A stretch of 64,000 bases of DNA from Oribacterium sp. WCC10 (GCF_900113415.1 NZ_FOPH01000005.1:1-64000), one strand, 5' to 3'; positions 46,401-53,679 are shown, counted from the stretch's first letter. The notes: a model not told the origin generated them from the letters alone. Numbers and translations are program-made.

Positions 46401-47434
46401 CCATTTGAATCTGTTATATCATCAAGAGCTATAGTATAAGTGTTTGTATCAGCCTTGTATGCTCTAGGAATAGCATAATGTACTTCTGGATCTGAAGTAC
46501 CGTTGCTATAGATTGAATTAAAGTCCCCTGTCCGATTTAATACTATAGTCTGAGTATTACCGCTTGTTTTTCCTGTTACAATAAGTTTAATCTCATGGTC
46601 AGGATTATATTCATTGGGGTTCTTTATCTCTGCCCAAAGTATAGCCTCATTTTTCACCGTTAGTTCAAGCGGTTCAATGTCATCTTTAAAAACTATATTA
46701 CTAGCATCTGAACCATACCATCCGATAACACTATCTTCAGTTTCTGGTAAATAATGAATCCTATTTTCTTTTATCTTTGCGTGATAAAGATTTTTATTAT
46801 CAGACTCTTCAGCTGCCTCTTCAGGAATGAACTCATGTATCTTTGAAGTGCCAAAAAAAGTGCTCGCATGCCCGGAGTAAAAAACATCAATCACGTTAGC
46901 ATTCTTGGCTTCATAAGCAATAATATAGTTACCATCATCTGCCACGGATTTATCGATTGAATTGTCCGGCAACATATATGATAGTATATCTAGTTTTTCG
47001 TGATAGATCTCTGTTGACGTGCCATTATAAGGAACAAATCGATAATCTGCTTCCGATGTTGAATCACCATCGTTTCCATCATATGGTTTTCCGGAACAAT
47101 TATAACCTAATGAAATACTATCCTTATTATTCTCGTAAAATCTTTGATACTCTCCACTGACATACGCCTGACTGAGATGATTTTGTGCAGCAATAAAGAT
47201 TTCTTTTGCCGTATTATCCATCTCAAGAGAATGAAGACCTCTTACATATCGATTTACCGCAACAAAAGAAACTCCTGCCAGAATCGCCATTATGGCGATA
47301 ACTACCAGAAGTTCAGAAAGCGTGAATCCAAGATCATTTAATCCTTTTTTACTTTTCGAATCCGGTTTTTCTATTCTTTGTTCACGTACACCGATATTAT
47401 GTTCATCTTTTTTCTTTATTATTCGATCTACCAT
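40490..47434 (-). CDS. Giant prepilin-type GLUG-repeat surface protein
   Basis: A 2314-residue protein. After a 36-residue leader comes a class III prepilin site, G36|FTLSE with Glu41 at +5, then a hydrophobic helix (LLVVIAIMAILAGVSFVAV) and a pilin-like helical stretch to about residue 95. The rest is beta-rich with at least 18 GLUG-type motifs (AGGLVGD, AGGFIGY, SGGVIGL and others), expected to form beta-helices. Three large modules end near residues 987, 1683 and 2314 in HYGDW, FYGDW and FFGDW, each preceded by PYK. Three in-frame 29-residue repeats lie around residues 525-611. It is the last gene of the pilM-N-O operon, five nt after a pseudopilin gene. I read it as a minor pilin or tip adhesin; target unknown. 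Confidence 0.9.
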   Translation of the reverse strand: MVDRIIKKKDEHNIGVREQRIEKPDSKSKKGLNDLGFTLSELLVVIAIMAILAGVSFVAVNRYVRGLHSLEMDNTAKEIFIAAQNHLSQAYVSGEYQRFYENNKDSISLGYNCSGKPYDGNDGDSTSEADYRFVPYNGTSTEIYHEKLDILSYMLPDNSIDKSVADDGNYIIAYEAKNANVIDVFYSGHASTFFGTSKIHEFIPEEAAEESDNKNLYHAKIKENRIHYLPETEDSVIGWYGSDASNIVFKDDIEPLELTVKNEAILWAEIKNPNEYNPDHEIKLIVTGKTSGNTQTIVLNRTGDFNSIYSNGTSDPEVHYAIPRAYKADTNTYTIALDDITDSNGHFYKEFKYLIPGEDVHIVAEITVKTDSVPITIRSEDEYTVNSLYYRNIGGTAWIDENNIRHLENLATYISNVTFVEESNVSGLSELANEIKVTNAVQVDHISYDEFINKLNEIKGTSYSKNTMCIFDYKGSSDHDADGSPDPGYYGISNKYLTQYDGNGKSIKNLYATSGKDNHTGVISEVSNGFTVKNLTVEDSSYNGTNDTAALIGHSSNDVVVKSCTVINTVINGANDTAALIGHCTNDVKINNCTVINSVINGVNDTAAFLGHSDNGAIIRNSTVTGNRTEVSSSGGSAGGLVGDCAGNLTIVNSIVSGNEVSISTSAATSNSSGGLVGDCEGKLTINQGYVEGGVISVDSTNGTSGGIVGTVSGELDIDSSYAYGKSKCTVSGANNAGGIVGESKGGLTIENTYGSSYVFASANAGGFVGNISGGSTNNINYCYSSGHTRNGEDDLDGKHGVYGSNANKVASVENYNVISDGNAGGFIGMSSVSVLVKDSYTTCSAYSTGTVGGFIGRGQGVSVNNCYCTGLVGVHDGGTAGGFIGYGSITASGNNYFFKGKDKKSGNDFNKLTGKGDSDVDNIIATVGEEVTSDDTELDADPWDDSLKEEPKSANKGKYPYKTIRQLYSGTDDNVKGKLTNHHYGDWPVIEADGSNEEEILKLSLSNSVKLAAIITVPTSEINKVGGHYYASMAIEGISSKKIAYMQLDLTTSSVSLIDKDQAITNITGVEGEETTGSDDIAVPDFINSKVIPNGDNTEFHIYLDDITTPECNFASLFSSLKAGEDIRVTVESGFISWTQLKDEGKTAADAITSGTNVWPIAGVTNSLFADGSDNSSYSKSYYSDINPATAIVNPGTGNVSAYDNTALITNFRHLQNVDKYISNVHEDYSKVLLCSDLYWNAQDAHKLNNAPSKTDFITAIKTESDNSSDINIYAYSNADPITASNAFYGIINEKLREFNGNGHIIYNVLIYNGKVKSDNDNTQPENCASAGLFRLIHLDNNVEMNIHDLSIVQSAVISENGNAGGLIGNVLSDGELIINQVFIYGRDALVRTLYDNKLVKNDNSNAGGVIGSATGGKYTISHCGSSSYVYADNCSRCAGGLIGGFKPKTTTNISFCFVGGHVSEGQDYVDGSAVTEVASSDIDMSKKFEIRSEGGYNICGQIAVGGFFGYIGTDINYPTTISDCFTTASVCCESANGTYTVSDCAAGGFVGRLQHRYQTYERCYVEGKVYNGTDMPASFVGHYYYKNASEITEELRAKFINTYVLIGENYNNYTGFNDINFGNPANLPPYEIQGINRVESDSGDIINEFASNVEVKTFNKNSDEFPYKDNVHKGTPIVFYGDWVEPETLSPIKLKNKNRLTAYININDKTKGTTIEQVYPDTVRNVTYIRVQTASGYDNIFRVTYNGDVICSTERLVGLNWVNIYSDGSYSASIRDGKIEFYIDDISKYQGRYLIKINGSVAGEELTVYTSKSLDDVVSSSAPHDSGNSLFEALKDNGDGTYTAKISNSRNLENLDKDVSGVLYNIKYVEQTDDIYWQDDGTYAAGLGEYKANTKPYLTELPDSYIYRIDYPALLTTQSSMYPLYDHHINEYDGKNHAIHGVNLGSNNNSGNNSGLFAKVERPLTIKNLVMNNPSVYSTQSSGVLVGEALSNIKMENVYVNGNISIYGYRYSGGVIGLVNSGNLDFNGVGVSGTTGQIYNGLNSLGDGSVGGLIGRIASGNIDIKNSFSSAYINGCGNGIGGFIGYIGQEGEEMATKHCAGTITNCYSSGYSSAGQKLSNIIANSAGGIGGFIGNASGNIDVGIQKCFSTASMKSNFSTATNHGQTFDYIGGFIGIASGNIVINNCYTNGYVNANRPNSYKNGTFAGRTEASTQINDSYYIDFYNNAMPAIAFDADSGTVKSIIKDNVYDPLNESIPAHILGSTEDGTLTLQENTHHHDIAHPAVYYPYKNWTDVNAYLGPGTPKLVFFGDW
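45601..45861. repeat. 87-bp in-frame tandem repeat inside the giant gene
   Basis: Units start at 45601, 45688 and 45775. The first two are close copies and the third diverges in its second half. Each encodes 29 residues with NDTAALIGH and CTVINTVIN-like strands. Confidence 0.75.
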
Positions 47435-47439
47435 AACAT

Positions 47440-47991
47440 TTAGCCATTGATTACCTGTATCTTTATAACTATGTCATCATCTGGATTCGTGTTATCATTA
47501 ATCCCTATGATACGTTCATTTTTTTTATTTTCTACCCATAGTTTTTCTATTTCAAAATAATTATATGTAGAATTATATGAAACATTCCAATTGGTGATAA
47601 ATTCATTATTCTGATAAGAAACAAGCGGTTCCGGTGAAGTATATGTACCGTCTGTTTTTTTATAGCTTTTACAAATTCCCTTTTCTTCATCGAAACTTAT
47701 ACGCACTTCTCGATCATCAATAAGAAAAAATGTAGCAGTATTACCACTCGCTTGTATTGTTTTTTGGGTATCTGCATATGACAATTCGTCGGTAAGAAGT
47801 ACAATTGTATTAGATAAAAGAGATTCAGCATCCGCATATTCTGTCACCTGACGATATGCTTTAACCGCAGTAGCCATACCTGTTGTTATCATGATACCAA
47901 CCAAAGACATAATAAGAAGAGTCGTAAGTGTCTCAGTGAGTGAAAAACCATCTTTGCTATTTATTTTTCGATATATGCATTCACCATTCAT
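47440..47991 (-). CDS. Pseudopilin (minor pilin)
   Basis: A 183-residue prepilin-like protein with leader ending at Gly15 and mature start FSLTE (Glu20 at +5), then a hydrophobic helix (LTTLLIMSLVGIMITTG). A coiled stretch and a beta-rich C-terminal domain with a disordered-looking tail follow. It should be cut by the prepilin peptidase encoded in the same operon. It starts 10 nt after the previous pseudopilin gene; the ribosome binding site is weak, so translation may be coupled. ComGF or PilW-like roles are possible but not decidable. Confidence 0.85.
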   Translation of the reverse strand: MNGECIYRKINSKDGFSLTETLTTLLIMSLVGIMITTGMATAVKAYRQVTEYADAESLLSNTIVLLTDELSYADTQKTIQASGNTATFFLIDDREVRISFDEEKGICKSYKKTDGTYTSPEPLVSYQNNEFITNWNVSYNSTYNYFEIEKLWVENKKNERIIGINDNTNPDDDIVIKIQVING

Positions 47992-48001
47992 ATCATTCTT
48001 T

Positions 48002-48361
48002 CTAATAGCTATAAATCAATCTGTTCGATGTCTCGGCATCAGAGGAGGCTGATTGATTAAAATAGATCTTTACTTTGTAGTAGTTATCATCTGTACCAAA
48101 TACAAGAGGTTCTTCAGTATCTTCTTGATAAAATTTCACTTTACCGGTATTACTGTTTTTCACATCATCATCTTTAACAGACATCTTCGAATTCCATTCA
48201 TAGTAATGCTTGAAATTCTGTTCTCCTAATTCGATAATACGTTTTGACGCTACGATCATGGATGCAAAAAGAATCATTGCAAGGGCAGCAATTAGTGTAG
48301 AAACTAAAGTCTCTGTTATCGTTTCTCCTTTTTGGTTTTTTATAATATGCAAAAATTTCAT
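48002..48361 (-). CDS. Small pseudopilin with atypical +1 residue
   Basis: A 119-residue protein with KGETITE at residues 11-17 followed by a hydrophobic helix (LVSTLIAALAMILFASMIV). The layout is that of a prepilin: Gly12 at -1 and Glu17 at +5. However, +1 is Glu instead of the usual Phe or Met. The remaining ~80 residues form a short globular part. AAGGA precedes ATG 48361. It lies between the PilX-like and 183-residue pseudopilin genes. Confidence 0.8.
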   Translation of the reverse strand: MKFLHIIKNQKGETITETLVSTLIAALAMILFASMIVASKRIIELGEQNFKHYYEWNSKMSVKDDDVKNSNTGKVKFYQEDTEEPLVFGTDDNYYKVKIYFNQSASSDAETSNRLIYSY

Positions 48362-48400
48362 ATTTATTCCTTAATTACAGTTAGAGACGGTTTACACAAA

Positions 48401-49246
48401 TCACTCCTCTGTTGTAATAACTTTCTCTAAAGATGTAGAATTGTATTCCAATCTATATTTACGCTCTATTTTATCTGAAGTTTCACTAGGTGACGAAACA
48501 TTCTTCTCCTCATACTTCATCTTTAGTTTAATCTCATATTTATTACGTGTATCGACTGAATCATCATTTTTGAATGTTAAAGTTAGATTACCTCTTGAAT
48601 CCATCTTTGCTGTCATCTTGACTTTCAAATCTCGTTTTTCTTCAGCACCATCAAAAACTTTAACCATATACTCAAATTCATCAGTTTCCTTTTTTTCCCC
48701 CTCTATGAACCACGGGTCATAAAACTCCTTTGGAGGCGAGTTTGGTAATTCATCATCTTCTTCAACAACAGCTCGAAGCTTCGTATTATAATTACTAACA
48801 TTTTCATTAAATAATAGCGTATATAAAATATCATTACCTAAAGCAGAATCTGGATCTATTTCATTTCTAACCTCTGTACCGCCACTTTTATAAACTCTTT
48901 CAACTTTTGGTTCTTTATAATCATATTGTTTTTCTTTTTCTTCATCTTCATCCTCAGTTTCATCATCTTCTTCAGCATCAGAATCATCATCTTCAACTAG
49001 GATTATGTCTATTTCTTCTGTCACTTCAATAGATTCTTTTTTCAGCCGTTCCTCTACAAACTTCGCAGCTGACCTTACAGCATAGAAATTCTGATCTCTT
49101 TCTCTCATTCCATCAAGTCCGCCTGTTGCCACCGTCGCACTCAGAAGTATCATACTTCCCGTCACTGCACATACTATGAAGAACAAAAGAGCCAGCATCA
49201 GCGTTGCACCGTTATTTGATTTTAACTTTTTACATACGCTGTACAT
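48401..49246 (-). CDS. PilX-like pilus assembly protein
   Basis: A 281-residue protein with a short N-terminus, GATLMLALLFF and a hydrophobic helix to about residue 40, then RDQNFYAVRSAAKFVEERLK, which recalls PilX/ComGG-type minor pilins that lack Glu at +5. Residues ~95-120 are an acidic run rich in Asp and Glu. The C-terminal half is beta-rich. I chose ATG 49246 behind AGAGGAG; a GTG at 49264 would place that site inside the gene. It starts 14 nt after pilO. Confidence 0.75.
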   Translation of the reverse strand: MYSVCKKLKSNNGATLMLALLFFIVCAVTGSMILLSATVATGGLDGMRERDQNFYAVRSAAKFVEERLKKESIEVTEEIDIILVEDDDSDAEEDDETEDEDEEKEKQYDYKEPKVERVYKSGGTEVRNEIDPDSALGNDILYTLLFNENVSNYNTKLRAVVEEDDELPNSPPKEFYDPWFIEGEKKETDEFEYMVKVFDGAEEKRDLKVKMTAKMDSRGNLTLTFKNDDSVDTRNKYEIKLKMKYEEKNVSSPSETSDKIERKYRLEYNSTSLEKVITTEE

Positions 49247-49260
49247 TTGGCTCCTCTTTA

Positions 49261-49956
49261 TCACTCACCTGCTATAGACTCCGCGATTGTCTCCAGCGTA
49301 TTTCGCTGAAGCTTTGAAAAATCGGCTTTTCCTAGACCTATGTAGTCATTCGGATCAGTTGAAACTGAAGTATCAAGTCCGGCAGTGGACTCCGCTCCTA
49401 TAAGTGTTTCATAGAAGACAACATTGAGACTGCAATTGATGGGACTGTTCAGCACACTTGCAATTTCGTAAGTATTATTCCTGTTGTTTACTGCACTTAA
49501 TGATATATCCTTGATCATGCAACGATATCTGCTGTCATGTATCTGCTGGATGATCTTTCTGCATATCTGATAGTTAGCCGCAGTGAAGCTGATCTTAATG
49601 TTTCTACGGACCGTATCATTATCCGCCACAGGTGTATCGAAGCTGAAGTTGTAGCTTTCAGCCATAGGTACGAAAATCGAATTAAGAAGCGACGCCTCAG
49701 CCTTGAAATTATCATAGGTAGAAACTACTCCATTCATCTTTTCCTGATTTTCGGATACCTCGTCCTTCATGGCCTGGATTATCTCGGCCTTTGCCTTTTC
49801 CGCTTCTATCTGCTCTTCTATGATCGTAGCATCCGCAGCTTCTATCCTGTTGTTTACAGAAACATATATGAATCTGTAATACACAAGGCATAGCAGGATG
49901 ATTGACAGTACCAGCAAAAATGCCTTTTCAATTCTTGTAAACTGTTTGTTAAGCAT
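49261..49956 (-). CDS. pilO: PilO-like inner-membrane alignment protein
   Basis: A 231-residue protein with one membrane helix near the N-terminus (FLLVLSIILLCLVYYRFIYV), then a coiled coil to about residue 75 and a ferredoxin-like extracytoplasmic domain. This is the PilO pattern: it pairs with PilN and links cytoplasmic PilM to the pilus base. Sequence identity to known PilO is low by eye, so the call rests on architecture and on position after pilM and pilN. AAGGAG precedes ATG 49956. Confidence 0.82.
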   Translation of the reverse strand: MLNKQFTRIEKAFLLVLSIILLCLVYYRFIYVSVNNRIEAADATIIEEQIEAEKAKAEIIQAMKDEVSENQEKMNGVVSTYDNFKAEASLLNSIFVPMAESYNFSFDTPVADNDTVRRNIKISFTAANYQICRKIIQQIHDSRYRCMIKDISLSAVNNRNNTYEIASVLNSPINCSLNVVFYETLIGAESTAGLDTSVSTDPNDYIGLGKADFSKLQRNTLETIAESIAGE

Positions 49957-49973
49957 TCCTTCTCCTTAGATTC

Positions 49974-51068
49974 TTATCCTAAAGGTGAACCTCCCTGGAT
50001 AGATATGGAACCACTGCCAAAGCCTCCCGGAGTATCGATGTATACATTCTGAGTATTGGCAGCCGCTGCATTCGCCTGAGCCTGAGCTTGAGCTGCGGCA
50101 TATGCTGCAGCCTGCTGTTGCTGCGCCGCCTGCTGCTGTGCCAGTGCCTGCTGATTAGTCGAGCCTGAAGAAGACTTTGACTTCGAGGATGATGATGACG
50201 ATGACTTATTAGAAGCCTTCGACTTTGTATCATTAGATCCCGAAGTACCTGAAGCTGCATTACCGGAACTTGTTTCGCCGGAAGCTTCCGTTTCAGTCGC
50301 AACTACAGTTTCCGCTGCCGGAGCGGTCTCCTGCTCTCTTATCTCAGGAACATAAGCATTATCACCTGTGGCAGGACCCGTAGGACTTGCATCCAGATAC
50401 TGATCCACTGCTTCCTCGCCCATGGATATCGCTGTTGCAACCTCATCAGGTGAACGGAAATAAATGGTTATGGTGGCGTCCACGTACTGAGGATTCAAAA
50501 CACTACCATCCTCGTCCACAACCACCTTGTTCTTATCCTGATCCACGGTGTTCGCTGTCTTTGCGGTTACATAGTTCACATACTCGGACTCCTCCAGAGA
50601 CTTGATGATCTCCGGAATCAGATGTGCATCTACGACACAAAGCTTTATCTCAGCAACATTACCTGACAGATTGATATTCTGGATATCGCCGTTGTACTGG
50701 ATACGGGTGTCGATAATGTTCAGCATCGTCACCGAGTCCTGAGCCACTTCTTCATCGGAAGTCAGATAACTGTTTCCGTAATGGCTGTACTCTGTTCGAA
50801 CCGCAGCATACTCATTGTTTTTTGCCTGAATCTCCTGAAGTTCCCGCTGCTTTTCCGCAAAATAACTCTCCGCATCATCCGCTTTTTTCAGTTGTCCACT
50901 CACTGCAAACTTCTGGAAGAAGAAAAGACATACGAGATACACACAAAATACAGCCAGTGTAAATACGATATCTCTCGTCTTCCTCTGCTTGTACATGAGG
51001 TTGATACGTTTTTTTACAGGGTACTTTTTCCTGCTGTTAAGCTGTATCCTGCCAGAACTTTTTGCCAT
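49974..51068 (-). CDS. pilN: PilN-like protein with low-complexity tail
   Basis: A 364-residue protein. A basic cytoplasmic N-terminus with INLMYKQRK resembles the PilN motif that binds PilM. One membrane helix (IVFTLAVFCVYLVCLFFF), a coiled coil and a fold of about 120 residues follow. From about residue 225 on the chain is low complexity: Thr/Ala/Glu, then Ser/Lys-rich, then Gln/Ala-rich, ending Gly-rich. Such a tail is not part of ordinary PilN. ATG 51068 follows GGGGG; a TTG at 51077 is the alternative. It lies 15 nt after pilM. Confidence 0.83.
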   Translation of the reverse strand: MAKSSGRIQLNSRKKYPVKKRINLMYKQRKTRDIVFTLAVFCVYLVCLFFFQKFAVSGQLKKADDAESYFAEKQRELQEIQAKNNEYAAVRTEYSHYGNSYLTSDEEVAQDSVTMLNIIDTRIQYNGDIQNINLSGNVAEIKLCVVDAHLIPEIIKSLEESEYVNYVTAKTANTVDQDKNKVVVDEDGSVLNPQYVDATITIYFRSPDEVATAISMGEEAVDQYLDASPTGPATGDNAYVPEIREQETAPAAETVVATETEASGETSSGNAASGTSGSNDTKSKASNKSSSSSSSKSKSSSGSTNQQALAQQQAAQQQQAAAYAAAQAQAQANAAAANTQNVYIDTPGGFGSGSISIQGGSPLG

Positions 51069-51083
51069 TGAAGTCAATGCCCC

Positions 51084-52454
51084 CTATTTTTTACCATACC
51101 CGCTTTCGAACTGTCTTGTAAGTTCTTCTATGGCTCTGTTTGTACTATCATCTTCGCCTAATGTAACAAGTTCATCTTCATCACTGCTGCCAAGGCTGAC
51201 AAGTATATCCTCCGGCTTCTCTTCGGCGGGAATATCTTTCTTTTCATCTTCGCCGATGGTAGAAATCTCCGGTACATCTGAAACCGGTAAAGACTCAACC
51301 TCTTCCTTTTCAGAAGTCGATTCATCAGATGCTTCCGTCTGTACTGTTTCCACAGCCTTTTCATTATCTTCAAGTAATTCTTCAGCTTTTGACTGTTCAT
51401 ATTCATCTATATGCTTTGCAATATGCTGAAGCTCAGTGTCTGTAAGTTCAGTAAACTTTTCATCAGGGTCTATGGTTACGCCGTAACTCTGAGGACTGAT
51501 GATAAAATCTGTTCTTAACTCATCATCCTTGATTGCATAAAGATAGCTTATAGGCTTCACAGGCAGATTTAATGTCTCCGAGATCATCTTTACAAGCTTC
51601 TTTACATTGCTTCCACCTCCATAGTAGTAGAGAGTATCTATAGTATTGGAAGTATTACTGTAGCTGTAGAAGTTTAAAGCTCGCATGATTTCTACGGCTC
51701 TGCTCTCATACTGCTGGATAAGCTCAGGATGTGACTGAATGTTTCCGAGATTATCCTCTTCCGCAAGTCTGGCGATATGTATGTCAGCGCTCTGAATGTC
51801 AGCTATCTTCTCTGCAAATGATCTTCCACCCGGTTCCAGACTTCGTGAGACATCATAGGTTCCGTGTCTGAAGAAATGAATCTTGAAGCTCTGATCTCCC
51901 ATATCAAGCAATGCATAGTCCTTATCCTGCGGCACCTTGAAAAGCTGATTGTATTTTTCAAGTATGCGCTGCAATCCTATGACATCCGGCACAAGTCCGA
52001 CAGGTTTTAACTTTGCATTCTTCGCCATGGTTCTGTAATGGTTGATAGTCTCCTTACTGCATGCCACAGCAAGAAGCTTCATGCTCTTCTCGTCACTCTC
52101 TATCACCGCATAATCATAGAAATACTTATCGGTACTTTCTGAAATGTAGTCATGAAACTCAAAGGGAAGGTTCAACTCCAACTGCTGAATGTTCATTCGC
52201 GGAAGTTCAACCGTACGTATATAAGTACCGTTCGTGGGGATACTGAATATGGCATTTCTGCATTTTATGCCATGAGCCTTGAGAGTATCTCTCAGAAACT
52301 CTGCCATGGCATCCCAGTACACTATCAATCCGTTTTTTACAGAATTGTCCGGTACATTCTCATAAAAAAATTTTTTCAGATGTCCTTTTACGACATAGGA
52401 AACCTTGATTCTGTATGTACCTATGTCAATTCCGACCACCTTATTAATTCTCAT
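51084..52454 (-). CDS. pilM: Type IV pilus assembly ATPase-like protein PilM
   Basis: A 456-residue actin-like protein of the PilM/FtsA fold: VGIDIGTYRIKVSYV (phosphate 1), a central DYALLDMGDQSFKIHFF (phosphate 2), and YYYGGGSNVKKL (adenosine loop). It sits on the cytoplasmic face and binds PilN. The C-terminal ~100 residues are acidic and Ser/Glu-rich (EKEEVESL, DDSTNRAIEEL), longer than usual PilM. GAGAGGTTGGG precedes ATG 52454. It heads the pilM-N-O set, after pilD and a 171-nt gap with a repeat copy. Confidence 0.92.
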   Translation of the reverse strand: MRINKVVGIDIGTYRIKVSYVVKGHLKKFFYENVPDNSVKNGLIVYWDAMAEFLRDTLKAHGIKCRNAIFSIPTNGTYIRTVELPRMNIQQLELNLPFEFHDYISESTDKYFYDYAVIESDEKSMKLLAVACSKETINHYRTMAKNAKLKPVGLVPDVIGLQRILEKYNQLFKVPQDKDYALLDMGDQSFKIHFFRHGTYDVSRSLEPGGRSFAEKIADIQSADIHIARLAEEDNLGNIQSHPELIQQYESRAVEIMRALNFYSYSNTSNTIDTLYYYGGGSNVKKLVKMISETLNLPVKPISYLYAIKDDELRTDFIISPQSYGVTIDPDEKFTELTDTELQHIAKHIDEYEQSKAEELLEDNEKAVETVQTEASDESTSEKEEVESLPVSDVPEISTIGEDEKKDIPAEEKPEDILVSLGSSDEDELVTLGEDDSTNRAIEELTRQFESGYGKK

Positions 52455-52476
52455 CCCAACCTCTCAACTATATATA

Positions 52477-52495
52477 TTGACGTGAGTGTCAAAAG
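52477..52495 (+). repeat. Dispersed intergenic repeat core
   Basis: TTGACGTGAGTGTCAAAAG, in the gap between pilM and pilD. Confidence 0.6.
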
Positions 52496-52625
52496 CTTTG
52501 CTTCTCAAAACCGCCAGACTTATTCGATTACCAGGCGAAGGCTTTCTAGTTGCAACATAACTGGAAGATATCATTCCCTCTGTGTCCTTATTTTTAGATT
52601 CGGATGACATATGCACCAAATCGTT

Positions 52626-53504
52626 TCATCCTAGAAGTCTCATATACCAGTTTATAAAGTCATTTCCAAACATGACTGAAATCATCGTTGCCAGAGAGAT
52701 AGCCGGCCCGAAAGGAATCCTGTTTTTCCTGAGAAGAACCACAAAGAGAAGCCCTATGATGCAGCTCAGTATCATATTGAAAAAGGATACAAACACGCTC
52801 ATGTAAAGACCGGTCACGAACAAAAGCTTAATGTCTCCGCCTCCCAGTGATTCCTTTCCGGAAAGCCTGTCGAACAGAAGCGACATGAGCAGCATAAACA
52901 CCGAAATCCCAAAGCCGCTTATAAGTCCTCTTACGATCTCTTCTCTCATTATCATCAGAAATGACATTTCCCCATAACTCTGTCCTGCGAATGCCAAAGG
53001 AAACATCACGTCAGAGACTTTGAGATATGAAGTTATTCCGACACCCTTTGACATTGCTATAAGCGGTAATGTCAACAGCCACCAGAATATGCCAAAAGCA
53101 TGGAACCAGTCCGGTATCGTAAAGGTCTTTAAGTCAACAAGACTAAGACCCGTAAGCATTACCGTAAGCCCCATGTACCTGAGGGAAACAAACGAAACAT
53201 CATATCTGTATACTATCGCTGCAAATGCAATTCCCAGAAATATCTCCACACATGTGGACTCAGGACTTATCACTGCTCCGCAATAATTACATTTTCCCTT
53301 TGATCTTATATATGAAACTATGGGAATCAGATCCCAAAGTCCAAGCTCCTTATTACAAACATCACAATGAGAGCGTCCCTTCAGAACACTCTCCCCCGCC
53401 ACGATACGCCATGCCATACAATCCACGAAACTTCCGAATACTGTTCCGAACACGAAAGAAATGGCAAGAATATATATCGTCAAAGCTATACTGATCTGGT
53501 ACAT
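52626..53504 (-). CDS. pilD: Prepilin peptidase / N-methyltransferase
   Basis: Membrane aspartic protease that removes prepilin leaders, and often methylates the new N-terminus. The 292-residue product has the zinc-binding Cys pairs CDVC and CNYC at about residues 45-80, several membrane helices, and both catalytic Asp regions: SLVDLKTFTIPDW and GGGDIKLLF. Its expected substrates are the major pilin, both pseudopilins and the giant GLUG protein. AGGAAATAT precedes ATG 53504. A TTGACA-N17-TAAATA promoter lies upstream. Confidence 0.95.
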   Translation of the reverse strand: MYQISIALTIYILAISFVFGTVFGSFVDCMAWRIVAGESVLKGRSHCDVCNKELGLWDLIPIVSYIRSKGKCNYCGAVISPESTCVEIFLGIAFAAIVYRYDVSFVSLRYMGLTVMLTGLSLVDLKTFTIPDWFHAFGIFWWLLTLPLIAMSKGVGITSYLKVSDVMFPLAFAGQSYGEMSFLMIMREEIVRGLISGFGISVFMLLMSLLFDRLSGKESLGGGDIKLLFVTGLYMSVFVSFFNMILSCIIGLLFVVLLRKNRIPFGPAISLATMISVMFGNDFINWYMRLLG

Positions 53505-53518
53505 ATATTTCCTAAACT

Positions 53519-53571
53519 ATGGCGTGAGTGTCAACTATCGATTAGAACCGTTATGCACTTTGTGCTCACGC
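53519..53571 (+). repeat. Dispersed intergenic repeat, hairpin form
   Basis: ATGGCGTGAGTGTCAA begins at 53519. The core GCGTGAG pairs with a distal CTCACGC about 35 nt downstream, so this copy can fold on its own. Confidence 0.55.
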
Positions 53572-53650
53572 ATTCCCACTGTATTCAAAAAATATTTTCT
53601 CTATATTTTCAATATCGGCTGAATATACTATAAATATTATCATTTTACAA

Positions 53651-53679
53651 TATTTACGAGCTTTTTAATTGAATGTCAA
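53651..53679 (-). promoter_or_regulatory. Candidate promoter of the pilD-pilMNO operon
   Basis: On the minus strand TTGACA (complement of 53674-53679), a 17-nt spacer and TAAATA (complement of 53651-53656) form a good vegetative-type promoter about 150 nt before pilD. Confidence 0.55.
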
